From positions 1 through 37,092 of IMG/VR virus record IMGVR_UViG_3300011116_000692: 37,092 nucleotides of DNA; one strand, 5' to 3'. Made by a program: the position numbers and the translations under genes. Within the stretch, counting starts at the first letter, position 1. Each line of letters opens with the position of its first letter. Shown here in pieces: positions 1 to 6,388 of the stretch. This DNA is from a virus. The notes beneath the pieces are model-generated. The model searched no databases and was not told the origin of the DNA. It was given only the letters and a program-made list of their open reading frames with translations.

Positions 1-171
1 GCTGCGGGTACGGCAGCGGCTACGGCTACGGCTACGGCAGCGGCAACGGAGACGGCTACGGCTACGGCGACGGCGGCGGCAACGGAGACGGCGACGACGG
101 CTACGGCGACGGCTACGGCTACGGCTACGGCTACGGCTACGGCAGCGGCTACGGCAGCGGCTACGGCAACG
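1..171. repeat. Degenerate GGCTAC hexanucleotide tandem repeat, left half
   Basis: Tandem 6-bp units GGC-TAC, GGC-AGC, GGC-AAC and GGC-GAC fill this interval and continue from the right end of the window (36980-37092). Because the unit is two codons, gain or loss of units keeps the reading frame. The contig ends inside this array, as assemblers often do in repeats, so the true copy number is uncertain. Confidence 0.9.
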
Positions 172-233
172 GCTCTGTCAGCAATTCGCTGGGGCTTATT
201 GGCGGCAAAATCGTGTGGGGAGAGGGCGCATGA
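3..233 (+). CDS. Gly-Tyr repeat protein, C-terminal part (continues from 36954 across the circular junction)
   Basis: The frame beginning at base 3 is open to the TGA at 231-233 and encodes 76 residues: strict Gly-X alternation (X = Tyr, Ser, Asn or Asp), one irregular patch rich in Gly and Asp (about 87-112), and a non-repetitive tail of about 20 residues ending in VWGEGA. Nearly all X codons are NAC or AGC and nearly all Gly codons GGC, so the DNA is a degenerate hexanucleotide repeat. Base 37092 plus bases 1-2 make a GGC codon, which joins this piece in frame to the start at 36954 for a protein of about 123 residues. The stop overlaps the next start (ATGA at 230-233). No family recognised; low-complexity and probably disordered. 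Function unknown. Confidence 0.8.
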   Translation, partial: CGYGSGYGYGYGSGNGDGYGYGDGGGNGDGDDGYGDGYGYGYGYGYGSGYGSGYGNGSVSNSLGLIGGKIVWGEGA

Positions 234-439
234 GCAACGAATGGTTTGAACTGGCTTGGATCAATTTTACAAAGGCGATCCTGCACGGACGCTATGTCAA
301 TGATAGCGGAACCTCAATCGAGATTGAGCAAGTCCTAACCGTCGAGCAGCGCGAGCAAGTCTATGCGCTGAATGAGGCGCATGATGCCAAATTGCACGAG
401 CTGCTGCGTTCATTTGTGGAGGACACCACCCATGACTAA
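230..439 (+). CDS. Hypothetical protein, 69 aa
   Basis: I chose the ATG at 230 because it overlaps the TGA of the Gly-Tyr protein (ATGA) and has a purine-rich GGGGAGAG stretch just upstream; an in-frame ATG at 215 has no comparable context. The product starts MSNEWFELAW and contains a probable helix with the motif VEQREQVYALNEAHDAKLHE (about residues 38-57). It is acidic with no signal peptide or membrane segment. It is translationally coupled on both sides within a run of small early genes. No family recognised; function unknown. Confidence 0.75.
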   Translation: MSNEWFELAWINFTKAILHGRYVNDSGTSIEIEQVLTVEQREQVYALNEAHDAKLHELLRSFVEDTTHD

Positions 440-854
440 CCCCAACCATACGGACACAAGCCGCAGCGGTGATCTGGTGGAGCGGCTGCGGAGCATGACG
501 CCAGCATCGCCGTTTGCACCGACAGAGAACTTCCCGCCGCACAAAGCCGCCGACCGCATCGAAGCCCTTGAGGCCGAGGTGGAGGGGCTGCGGGAGGTGT
601 TGGAGCATATTACCGATATTGAGCCAGACGCAGACAACATGGGGCGGTTTCACGACATTGCCCGCGCCGCACTGGACACGCTGGCTTGGCAGCGCCGGGA
701 GATCGACCGGCTGACCAAAGGGCTGCGGGATATAGAACGGCTCTGGCGCAGTAACGAACTGACGCTGCCAGATGATCCGTTCGAGGATGGCTATGACGCA
801 GGGTTGCGCACAGCCGGGCGCATGGCGCAAGACATACTGGAAGCCAAACCATGA
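432..854 (+). CDS. Hypothetical coiled-coil protein, 140 aa
   Basis: Start at 432 overlaps the previous stop (437-439) and follows a GGAGG sequence at about 418-422. An upstream in-frame ATG at 372 lies inside the preceding gene and is less likely. The N-terminal third (SGDLVERLRSM, then HKAADRIEALEAEVEGLREV) matches a common phage pattern of small proteins with an LVERLR-type opening and a heptad helix over about residues 40-60. The second half has another helix around AWQRREIDRLTKGLRDIERL. The family is widespread in phages of proteobacteria but has no assigned role. Confidence 0.8.
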   Translation: MTNPNHTDTSRSGDLVERLRSMTPASPFAPTENFPPHKAADRIEALEAEVEGLREVLEHITDIEPDADNMGRFHDIARAALDTLAWQRREIDRLTKGLRDIERLWRSNELTLPDDPFEDGYDAGLRTAGRMAQDILEAKP

Positions 855-1015
855 CGGAAGACGAACTGGCCCTTTACCTTGGCAAGCGCGTTATCGCAGA
901 CGCCGACAAGCTGCGGCTATTCATGCCGGATTGCTTTGCGCGCATTCCTCTTGAATGGGACGGCCACGCATACGAAGTGCGCGTGATCTACCAAGGCCCC
1001 GCCGATGCCGCCTAG
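851..1015 (+). CDS. Hypothetical protein, 54 aa
   Basis: ATG at 851 overlaps the previous stop as ATGA and the frame runs to TAG at 1013-1015. The product begins MTEDELALYLGKRVIADADK and ends RVIYQGPADAA. It keeps the coding style and coupling of the operon, and no longer alternative frame covers these bases convincingly. No motif, membrane segment or family recognised. Confidence 0.65.
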   Translation: MTEDELALYLGKRVIADADKLRLFMPDCFARIPLEWDGHAYEVRVIYQGPADAA

Positions 1016-1088
1016 CCTCCGGCACTGGCTCTGGGTCAACTTTGGCTTCGACATTTACGATTGGGAACCTGATGACTACCGCTTCTAA
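1005..1088 (+). CDS. Possible 27-aa peptide
   Basis: ATG at 1005 overlaps the end of the 54-aa gene and the frame runs to TAA at 1086-1088, giving MPPSLRHWLWVNFGFDIYDW followed by EPDDYRF. Its end overlaps the start of the next gene at 1072. Overlapping starts and stops on both sides suit this operon, but at 27 codons it could equally be just the coupling spacer. No function suggested. Confidence 0.35.
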   Translation: MPPSLRHWLWVNFGFDIYDWEPDDYRF

Positions 1089-1284
1089 GGCCTTCGGCCG
1101 TCCGCCGATCTATCCCTTCGGCCCGATGGCCGTGGGCGATAGCATCGACCTGCCGGCCCCCACTGCGGCCGATGTCAAGCGCATCGCCCGCAACGCCAGC
1201 CAGTACGGGCTGCGCCACGACCGCTGCTATCGCTGCCGCACCAACGCCAGCACACGCGTTACGACCGTCACCCGCGTCCGCTAA
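1072..1284 (+). CDS. Small basic protein resembling the phage DUF7303-type family, 70 aa
   Basis: I start at the ATG at 1072 (MTTASKAFGR). The pattern YPFGPMAVGDSIDLPAP, then a helix with RIARNASQYGLRH, then a basic C terminus with two Cys (CYRC) and a final TRV-type strand, resembles small phage proteins I remember with a MxVGDS...A..YGxRH...R layout; the DUF7303 name is from memory and not checked. Several Arg and Lys suggest nucleic-acid binding, which is inference. It is the last gene before the 1285-1447 regulatory stretch. I see no hairpin terminator directly after it, so early transcription may run into the next unit. Confidence 0.7.
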   Translation: MTTASKAFGRPPIYPFGPMAVGDSIDLPAPTAADVKRIARNASQYGLRHDRCYRCRTNASTRVTTVTRVR

Positions 1285-1313
1285 GTGACTGAAAACAAAA
1301 CAAAAGCAGAACA

Positions 1314-1353
1314 AACTTTCTTCTAAGTCGTTGAAAACAAACAGAAGAAAGTT
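1314..1353. promoter_or_regulatory. Perfect 11-bp inverted repeat upstream of promoter (candidate operator)
   Basis: AACTTTCTTCT at 1314-1324 and AGAAGAAAGTT at 1343-1353 are exact reverse complements separated by 18 bp. The right arm abuts the -35 box of the promoter at 1354-1382. A dimeric regulator binding here could block or recruit RNA polymerase. The loop is A-rich and no U-run follows, so a terminator is unlikely. Confidence 0.6.
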
Positions 1354-1382
1354 CTTGCATTACCCTCAAAGTCTGATATAAT
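1354..1382 (+). promoter_or_regulatory. Sigma-70-type promoter with TACCCTCAAAGT spacer element
   Basis: CTTGCA (1354-1359), 17-bp spacer, TATAAT (1377-1382); taking TTGCAT as the -35 gives 16 bp. The -10 is a perfect consensus. The spacer holds TACCCTCAAAGT (1361-1372), which recurs in the promoter at 33464-33492, near 34066, and as half-conserved copies in the 32996-33310 noncoding region. The expected transcription start is near 1389, at the base of a hairpin. Drives the 83-aa gene at 1448. Confidence 0.75.
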
Positions 1383-1385
1383 GGG

Positions 1386-1415
1386 GCCGTCAAGCAGGGA
1401 AACCTGTTTGGCGGC
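1386..1415 (+). other. 5-prime UTR hairpin with GAAA tetraloop
   Basis: GCCGTCAAGCAGG (1386-1398), GAAA (1399-1402), CCTGTTTGGCGGC (1403-1415) pair over 13 positions with two G-U wobbles. A GNRA loop on a long stem placed at the expected RNA 5-prime end is typical of mRNA-stabilising or protein-binding leaders. No U-run follows, so it is not a classic terminator, and it is too short for a tRNA. Confidence 0.65.
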
Positions 1416-1447
1416 TCTTTGACATTGATGGAAAGGAAAGTGGAGCA

Positions 1448-1699
1448 ATGACAGCCTACACATGGGCAACGTACCCCGAAGATCAAGCGCGCCGCGCAGG
1501 ATGCAAGGTGTCGTGGCGTTACTATGATAAGCGTGAGGACGCGGAAGCCGCATCGCGCGCCGCTGAAAACGACGCGGTTATTCAAAGTAGCCTTGGCTTT
1601 GACTTTGGATATTGCAGCCCCGGCGAGATCAGATGGCGCGAAGCGAACAGCACGCCTGAAGCCGGCGAAAATGGCCGCTGGGAAGTTTGCGTGCCTTAG
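1448..1699 (+). CDS. Hypothetical protein, 83 aa, in its own transcription unit
   Basis: Start at 1448 follows GGAG at 1441-1444, and the leader GGAGCAATGAC resembles the GGAGCAAATGAC leader of the right-hand early genes. The product is acidic and aromatic-rich: WRYYDKREDAEAASRAAE forms a likely helix (about residues 23-40), followed by LGFDFGYCSPGEIRWRE and a C terminus ending GRWEVCVP. I remember similar DFGY-x-CPG proteins in phages and plasmids but no function. It is the only gene between a strong promoter with a putative operator and a strong terminator, so it is independently controlled. A regulatory or host-directed role is conceivable but unproven. Confidence 0.8.
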   Translation: MTAYTWATYPEDQARRAGCKVSWRYYDKREDAEAASRAAENDAVIQSSLGFDFGYCSPGEIRWREANSTPEAGENGRWEVCVP

Positions 1700-1710
1700 C
1701 CCTACAAAAA

Positions 1711-1745
1711 AGCCCCCGGCGGAGTGAGGACCGCCGGGGGCTTTA
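1711..1745. terminator. Strong bidirectional rho-independent terminator
   Basis: AGCCCCCGGCGG (1711-1722) pairs perfectly with CCGCCGGGGGCT (1731-1742) across an 8-base loop. The stem is followed by TTTA on the + strand and preceded by an A-run (1705-1711), a U-run for - strand transcripts. It sits between the converging 83-aa gene (+) and primase gene (-) and probably terminates both. Confidence 0.9.
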
Positions 1746-1771
1746 GCGTGACGACCAGTGGAGCAAACCGA

Positions 1772-4123
1772 TCAGCGCAACCCTACCACCTTCCCCTCGA
1801 CGGTGGCAACCCCCTCATCCTCAATCATGCGGCGCAGGTCCGACTTGCTGTAGACGCGGGCGATGCCCTGTTCAGCAAAGATATGGCGCTTGGTCGGATG
1901 CTCCCGGCTCCCGATCCGGCCAATGTCGACCCAGCCAGCTTCCTTGAACGCGTGCAGCAGAGCCGCTTGCGGCACCTTGGCGGATGAGACGTTCATCGCA
2001 TTTGCGATTGCGTCGCAAACGCGGTGGAACGGACCGCCGACCACGCCCTTCGAGAATGGCCCCATGCGGCGCTGCATCATTTCGACCATATGGCTTTCGG
2101 TCATGCTCATGCTGTGTTCGACCATGTTCAGCTTCCACTCGGTCGCTGGCGGCGCTGCCGCAGGGTTGAACGCCGAGATGTCCCGCTGGTGCAGCCAAGC
2201 GGCGATCTTTTCAAAGCCGCCGCGCTTATACCAGTTCCACAGCCGGTCGGCTGCGTCCGGGTCCATGCGCGGCGCGCTCGACCAGATGCAGAACCAGCGG
2301 CGATCCTGCGAGGGCAGCGAGATCGGCAGCGGGTCGTTCGTAAAGGCGATGACCTGAAGCCGGTTGAGCATTTCGTAAGGGTGCAGCCCCTTGCGGTTGA
2401 TCGTCAACGTCTCAGGCGGCGCGGCGATGATCGGCTTGAGCCGGTTCGCCAGCGCCCGGCGCTCCTTCGCTTCCGGCTCCTTCAACTCGTTGAGGATGAC
2501 CACTTCAGCTTGGAGGCCGTAGCCCCACTGGCTTTCAAGGCCCTTGTTTTCGATGATCGACCGGTTGTGCTGGTGCGGACCGCCCACGGCCCACAGGAAC
2601 GGCGCCCAGAGGCTGTCCTTGCCCGACCCTTCGTCGCCGCCATGTAGCACCGCGTGGTTGACCTTGACGTTGGGCACCTGCACCTTGAACGCCATGACGT
2701 TCAGGACGTGGTTCATTTCCTGTTCGTCCGGGATCAGGGTGCGGCAGTGATCCAGCCACGGCTTGATGTCGCCGTCACCGATCTTGTCGCTGCCCGACAT
2801 ATCCGGGCGGTAGTTGACCCAGCGGTTGCCGTAGATCAGCCCGTCGCGGGCCACCAGCACACCCTCGCCCGCGGCGTAGGTCACGCCGACCAGCGCCTTC
2901 GCGCCGTATTCCTGCCGCCGCTCGTCGAAATAGACGCTGGCCTGCACGCGCGGCTTCTTGCCGTGGATTGACTTGCAGTCGACGTGCCGGAACAGCGCGT
3001 TGAAGACGTTGCGCGGGATTTCCGTGCGGGTCACCATGTCGAAATAGCTGTCGTCCGACTGCACGTAGGCGAAGCGTTCAAACCACTCTGCCTTTTCCAG
3101 CCGCCCCGCTTCCTTGCGCTCGACTTCTTTGACGATAGCAGCCGCTTCGTCCGGGTAGTCGTCGGTCGGCTGGATTTTATCCGCCATTTGCTTCATGCGC
3201 TCGGCGATCAGTTCGTCGCGCAGCCCCGGCAGCACCTTGGGGCCGTCATTCTCGGCGACCCAATCAAGGAAGACGCGGCTGTCAATGTCTTGGCAGTGGC
3301 CGTGATAGCAGCAGAAAGAACGGTCCAGCGGCTTGTAGCGCGCTTCGATGTTGCCGTCGGTGTGCGCCTCATGGTTGGGACAGACAACGCCGCACCAGCC
3401 CTCGTTGTTGACGCGCGACAGCACCAGCGACTTGTCTGACAGCCATTGCAGCACGGTGTCGCCGCCGTTGTCGCGGATGTTGACGGCGCGATACTCAGCC
3501 GTGTCGGCTTCGGCCGGCGTGACGCCCAGCCCGTCGCAGATTTCCTTGAGGGTGTATTCGCGCTTCGGATGGAACTCGACCAGCCGCGCCTCAAAGTTAC
3601 CCCGCCCCTGCTTCAAGTTAACGCTGCCGGGGATGCGGCAGTTGCGGACCGCGTTGGTCGCGCCCGGATCAGTGTAGCCCGCCTCGGCAATCGCCTTGAT
3701 GGCTGCGGTGAACTCCTGCTTGGTCGGCTGGTCCTTGAAGGCGTAGCCCCACTGGAACGACCCTTCGCTTGTCTCCATGATCCACGTCGGCTTGACCGGC
3801 GGGGTCTCCGACTTGGTGCCGATGTCGTCCAGCATCATAAACAGGACGAAGTCGCAGTTCTCGCCCTTTGCCGCTGGCTTGCCGTCAACGAAGCGGTCGA
3901 CGATAAACGAGCCGGTGTTGATGTACCACGCCTCGCCGTCCTTGATCTTCGCCTTGTGCGGCAGGAAGGACGGGAACGTCGCCTTGGGCACCCCGTCGCC
4001 GTGGTAGATAATCTCGCCGTTCTCATCCAGCTTCGGCTTCTGCTTGAGCAGCAGCGCCGTCTCGCCTTCAACGTCAGCTAGGCCTAGAACGAACTCCAGA
4101 AACTTTGTGCGATCCTCACTCAT
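1772..4123 (-). CDS. Primase-helicase (AEP/D5-like primase fused to superfamily 3 helicase), 783 aa
   Basis: Start at 4123 (MSEDRTKF) is preceded by GAGG 8 bases upstream and lies 10 bp after the polymerase stop; upstream starts (4162, 4144) overlap the polymerase and lack an RBS. The N-terminal half has an archaeo-eukaryotic-primase-like core: FVLFMMLDDIG (about 92-102) with acidic residues and ETSEGSFQWGYAF (about 117-129). Cys/His clusters CGVVCPNHEAH (244-254) and CCYHGHC (271-277) look like zinc sites. The C-terminal half has Walker A GGDEGSGKD (495-503, K502), a Walker B-like VVILNE (541-546) and a sensor-like FTND (594-597), as in phage SF3/DUF5906 ATPases. It should prime and unwind DNA for the adjacent polymerase. 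Confidence 0.88.
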   Translation of the reverse strand: MSEDRTKFLEFVLGLADVEGETALLLKQKPKLDENGEIIYHGDGVPKATFPSFLPHKAKIKDGEAWYINTGSFIVDRFVDGKPAAKGENCDFVLFMMLDDIGTKSETPPVKPTWIMETSEGSFQWGYAFKDQPTKQEFTAAIKAIAEAGYTDPGATNAVRNCRIPGSVNLKQGRGNFEARLVEFHPKREYTLKEICDGLGVTPAEADTAEYRAVNIRDNGGDTVLQWLSDKSLVLSRVNNEGWCGVVCPNHEAHTDGNIEARYKPLDRSFCCYHGHCQDIDSRVFLDWVAENDGPKVLPGLRDELIAERMKQMADKIQPTDDYPDEAAAIVKEVERKEAGRLEKAEWFERFAYVQSDDSYFDMVTRTEIPRNVFNALFRHVDCKSIHGKKPRVQASVYFDERRQEYGAKALVGVTYAAGEGVLVARDGLIYGNRWVNYRPDMSGSDKIGDGDIKPWLDHCRTLIPDEQEMNHVLNVMAFKVQVPNVKVNHAVLHGGDEGSGKDSLWAPFLWAVGGPHQHNRSIIENKGLESQWGYGLQAEVVILNELKEPEAKERRALANRLKPIIAAPPETLTINRKGLHPYEMLNRLQVIAFTNDPLPISLPSQDRRWFCIWSSAPRMDPDAADRLWNWYKRGGFEKIAAWLHQRDISAFNPAAAPPATEWKLNMVEHSMSMTESHMVEMMQRRMGPFSKGVVGGPFHRVCDAIANAMNVSSAKVPQAALLHAFKEAGWVDIGRIGSREHPTKRHIFAEQGIARVYSKSDLRRMIEDEGVATVEGKVVGLR

Positions 4124-4133
4124 CGCTTTGTCC

Positions 4134-6095
4134 TCACTTTCCATAACGAACCATCGTGGCAACTTCCGCGTTCAAAGGCAACCCATAGGCCCATGATGGC
4201 GGCGTTGTCATAATCTTGAGCAGCGCGGCCGCTGCGGCGTCAGGCTCGGCAGTCTCCAGCACAATTTCGTCGTGAACGTGCAGCACCACCTCGAACCCTT
4301 CCTCATCCAGCCGCTGAAGCGAATGGCGCAACAGGTCGTTGGCCACCGATTGCGTAATGTTTTCGCAGGCCAACCCGCGCCAGAGACGGGCGCGCGGCCA
4401 TTCCTTCGCGTCGGCTGATGGCTTCCATGAGGCCTTCGCGTAGGTGACGTTGCCCTCTTCATCGAAGCGGGCGAACGGATAGCATAGCACACGCCCTGAC
4501 GGCAGAATATACCAAAGGTGCTGCTTGTCGTAGAGATAGGTCACACGCCCGGCGGAAAACTCCGTGCCGGGGTTGCGCATGGCACCCAAGTAGGCGCGCT
4601 CCAGCGCGTCCCAATAGACCGGCCCCCACGGGTTAGCCCGCCGCCAGCCGTCGACCATCTTGCGGCTGTCGCTCTCCGACAGCAGCACGTTGTAGATGCG
4701 GCCCATCGCGGCGAAGGCGCCGATCCCGCCGGCAAAGCCGCAGGCCAGTTCCTGCACCTTGCCGATCTGGCGCTGGTCCTTGTCCACTTCGTCATACCCG
4801 ACGCGGAAGGTCGCTGCGGCGTTGTGCTTGTATACGTCCTCGCCGCGCTCGAAGATGCCCAGCTTGGCTGCGCCGCTGTTGGTGTTCGAGGCCCACGGGG
4901 TCACCCGCGCTTCAATCGCAGCCCAGTCGGCCACGACCAGATGCTTGCCTTCTTCGGCCATCAGCGCCGGGCGCAGCATCCCCTTCAGCACGTCCGTGAC
5001 GCGCTTGCCGAACTGCGGGACGATCTGGTGCCCGCGCACCATAGCGGTGCGGGTCAGTGCAGGGTCGTCGGCGCAGCGGCGGGGGAAGTTGTGAACCTGA
5101 AGCCCAAATGATGAAGCGCGGCCAGTAGCACTTCCTCCTGCAAACACAAATGCGCCTCTAACTCGGCTGTCTTCCTCATCAGCAAGCGATGCGGCACGAC
5201 TAAACTTCGCAACGGACGAGGCCCAGAGATCATCCGCGCACTGGATAACTTCCGCCACTTCAACCGGGACTTCATCTGGATTTTCCCCCGCTAGTACGAG
5301 CAGGTTTGCTCGCACATTCTTGTCAATCGACAGCTTGGCCTCGCCGTCCTTGTAGACGGTGGCCAGTTTCAGCGCCTGCGGTCCGACCCGCGACAGCACC
5401 CATTCGCGCATTTTCGGGCTGCGGACCGACGTGATCGCGCCTTCAGTAACTTCGCGAACGCGCGCCTGTATATCGTCAGCTTCCGCTGCTGCATAGCGCA
5501 CCGCCGCCAGAGCCAGAGGCTTGTCAAGCAGGACGCCGCGGTCATTGATACGCTCATTGACATGATAATCGCGCAGTTCATCGGCCGACAACTCCCGCTG
5601 TGCTGCGCTGATGGCCCGCATGGCGCGAACATCCTGTTCGCAGTAAGCTACCATTTCGGCCATCAGGTCAGCGTCCTCGCGGAACGTGCCATCAGACTGC
5701 GGGATCGACAACAGGCGAATTAGCTGGCTGCCGCGGTGATCCTTCTTCATCGACGCGCCAGCAAAGCGGCCAACGTCTTCCAGACCGCCCGGCGCGCAGT
5801 TGGCGCGGGCTTGCGTCGCGGTGCAGTAGAACTGCTCCAGCTTGAAATTGATTTGCAGAACGTACCAAAAGATCAGGCGCTCGAAGGCTGCGTTGTGCGC
5901 CTTAATCAGCCCGCGGTGGTTCTTTACGGCTGGTGGGAGAGGCTGGCCGGGCAGCCACGTCCGCACTTCTTCGTCATCGAAGGCGTAGGACATACACAGC
6001 ACTTCGGTGCTTAGGTCCATCGCGTAGTTGTAGACGCCGCGCTCTGGCAGGTTGCACCGGCTGCGCGTCTCGAAGTCAACCCAGAGAATAGCCAT
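4134..6095 (-). CDS. polA: Family A DNA polymerase with 3-5 exonuclease, 653 aa
   Basis: The N-terminal proofreading exonuclease shows Exo I VDFET (D7, E9), an Exo II-like HNAAFE and an Exo III-like YCEQDV. The polymerase domain has motif A VVADWAAIEAR (catalytic D390), an O-helix R442-x3-K446-x3-L450-x3-F454, and motif C HVHDEIV (D609, E610). There is no 5-3 exonuclease domain, as usual for phage enzymes. The position equal to E. coli Phe762 is Leu450, and Tyr766 is replaced by Phe454. The start overlaps the stop of the small gene upstream (TGATG). Replicative polymerase, acting with the primase-helicase encoded 10 bp downstream. Confidence 0.95.
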   Translation of the reverse strand: MAILWVDFETRSRCNLPERGVYNYAMDLSTEVLCMSYAFDDEEVRTWLPGQPLPPAVKNHRGLIKAHNAAFERLIFWYVLQINFKLEQFYCTATQARANCAPGGLEDVGRFAGASMKKDHRGSQLIRLLSIPQSDGTFREDADLMAEMVAYCEQDVRAMRAISAAQRELSADELRDYHVNERINDRGVLLDKPLALAAVRYAAAEADDIQARVREVTEGAITSVRSPKMREWVLSRVGPQALKLATVYKDGEAKLSIDKNVRANLLVLAGENPDEVPVEVAEVIQCADDLWASSVAKFSRAASLADEEDSRVRGAFVFAGGSATGRASSFGLQVHNFPRRCADDPALTRTAMVRGHQIVPQFGKRVTDVLKGMLRPALMAEEGKHLVVADWAAIEARVTPWASNTNSGAAKLGIFERGEDVYKHNAAATFRVGYDEVDKDQRQIGKVQELACGFAGGIGAFAAMGRIYNVLLSESDSRKMVDGWRRANPWGPVYWDALERAYLGAMRNPGTEFSAGRVTYLYDKQHLWYILPSGRVLCYPFARFDEEGNVTYAKASWKPSADAKEWPRARLWRGLACENITQSVANDLLRHSLQRLDEEGFEVVLHVHDEIVLETAEPDAAAAALLKIMTTPPSWAYGLPLNAEVATMVRYGK

Positions 6096-6313
6096 CAGAC
6101 ACCCATGCTCTTTATAGTGCGGCGAATATCGCCAATGATATTCTTGACCGCGCGGCCATCAGAAGGGGTGCGGCTTGTCACCACCATCCGACTATATTCA
6201 CCTCTGCGAAGCGTAATGATCCGGTGCTTGCGTCGGGTAGTCAGTTCAAAAGTCACGCCGGCGAATTTCGCCGTTTCCTCGCGCAATATGCGCTCTATCG
6301 CTCTGTTGTTCAT
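6095..6313 (-). CDS. Small basic HicA-like (dsRBD-fold-like) protein, 72 aa
   Basis: Start at 6313 has a GAGG 7-8 bases upstream. The product (MNNRAIERILREET...) is basic. The pattern KHRIITLRRG, then VTSRTPSDGRAVKNIIGDIR, matches the strand-strand-helix layout of HicA-like small phage proteins, where TPSD-R..KN and a C-terminal arginine helix are typical. The usual HicA catalytic His motif is not clear (only KHR around residue 29) and no HicB-like partner is adjacent, so a toxin role is doubtful. Its place directly before the polymerase suggests a nucleic-acid-binding accessory. Confidence 0.65.
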   Translation of the reverse strand: MNNRAIERILREETAKFAGVTFELTTRRKHRIITLRRGEYSRMVVTSRTPSDGRAVKNIIGDIRRTIKSMGV

Positions 6314-6341
6314 AGGTTGACCTCACTTCATCCGCTACTCA

Positions 6342-6373
6342 CCGGGGCGGGCGAGAGTAGAAACCCGCCCCGG
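6342..6373. terminator. Stem-loop between the 222-aa gene and the HicA-like gene
   Basis: CCGGGGCGGG (6342-6351) pairs perfectly with CCCGCCCCGG (6364-6373) around a 12-base loop. On the - strand it lies just after the 222-aa gene stop at 6389. No long U-run follows, so it may be a leaky terminator or an mRNA-processing or stabilising element that lowers polymerase expression relative to the upstream genes. Confidence 0.6.
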
Positions 6374-6388
6374 CTTTCGCGTCACCCC

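Noticed and set aside
1-171. CRISPR-like array at the window ends
   Set aside because: Units are 6 bp with no spacers and no cas genes; the array is a coding low-complexity repeat.
1-171. Diversity-generating retroelement target, because AAC-type codons become TAC, GAC, AGC by adenine mutagenesis
   Set aside because: The codon pattern is suggestive, but no reverse transcriptase, template repeat or accessory gene is present in the window.
1386-1415. tRNA-like gene
   Set aside because: Only one stem-loop with a GNRA loop; no cloverleaf, anticodon arm or CCA region.
4124-4162. Longer primase start at 4162 or 4144
   Set aside because: Both overlap the polymerase gene and lack an RBS, while 4123 has GAGG at 8 bases.
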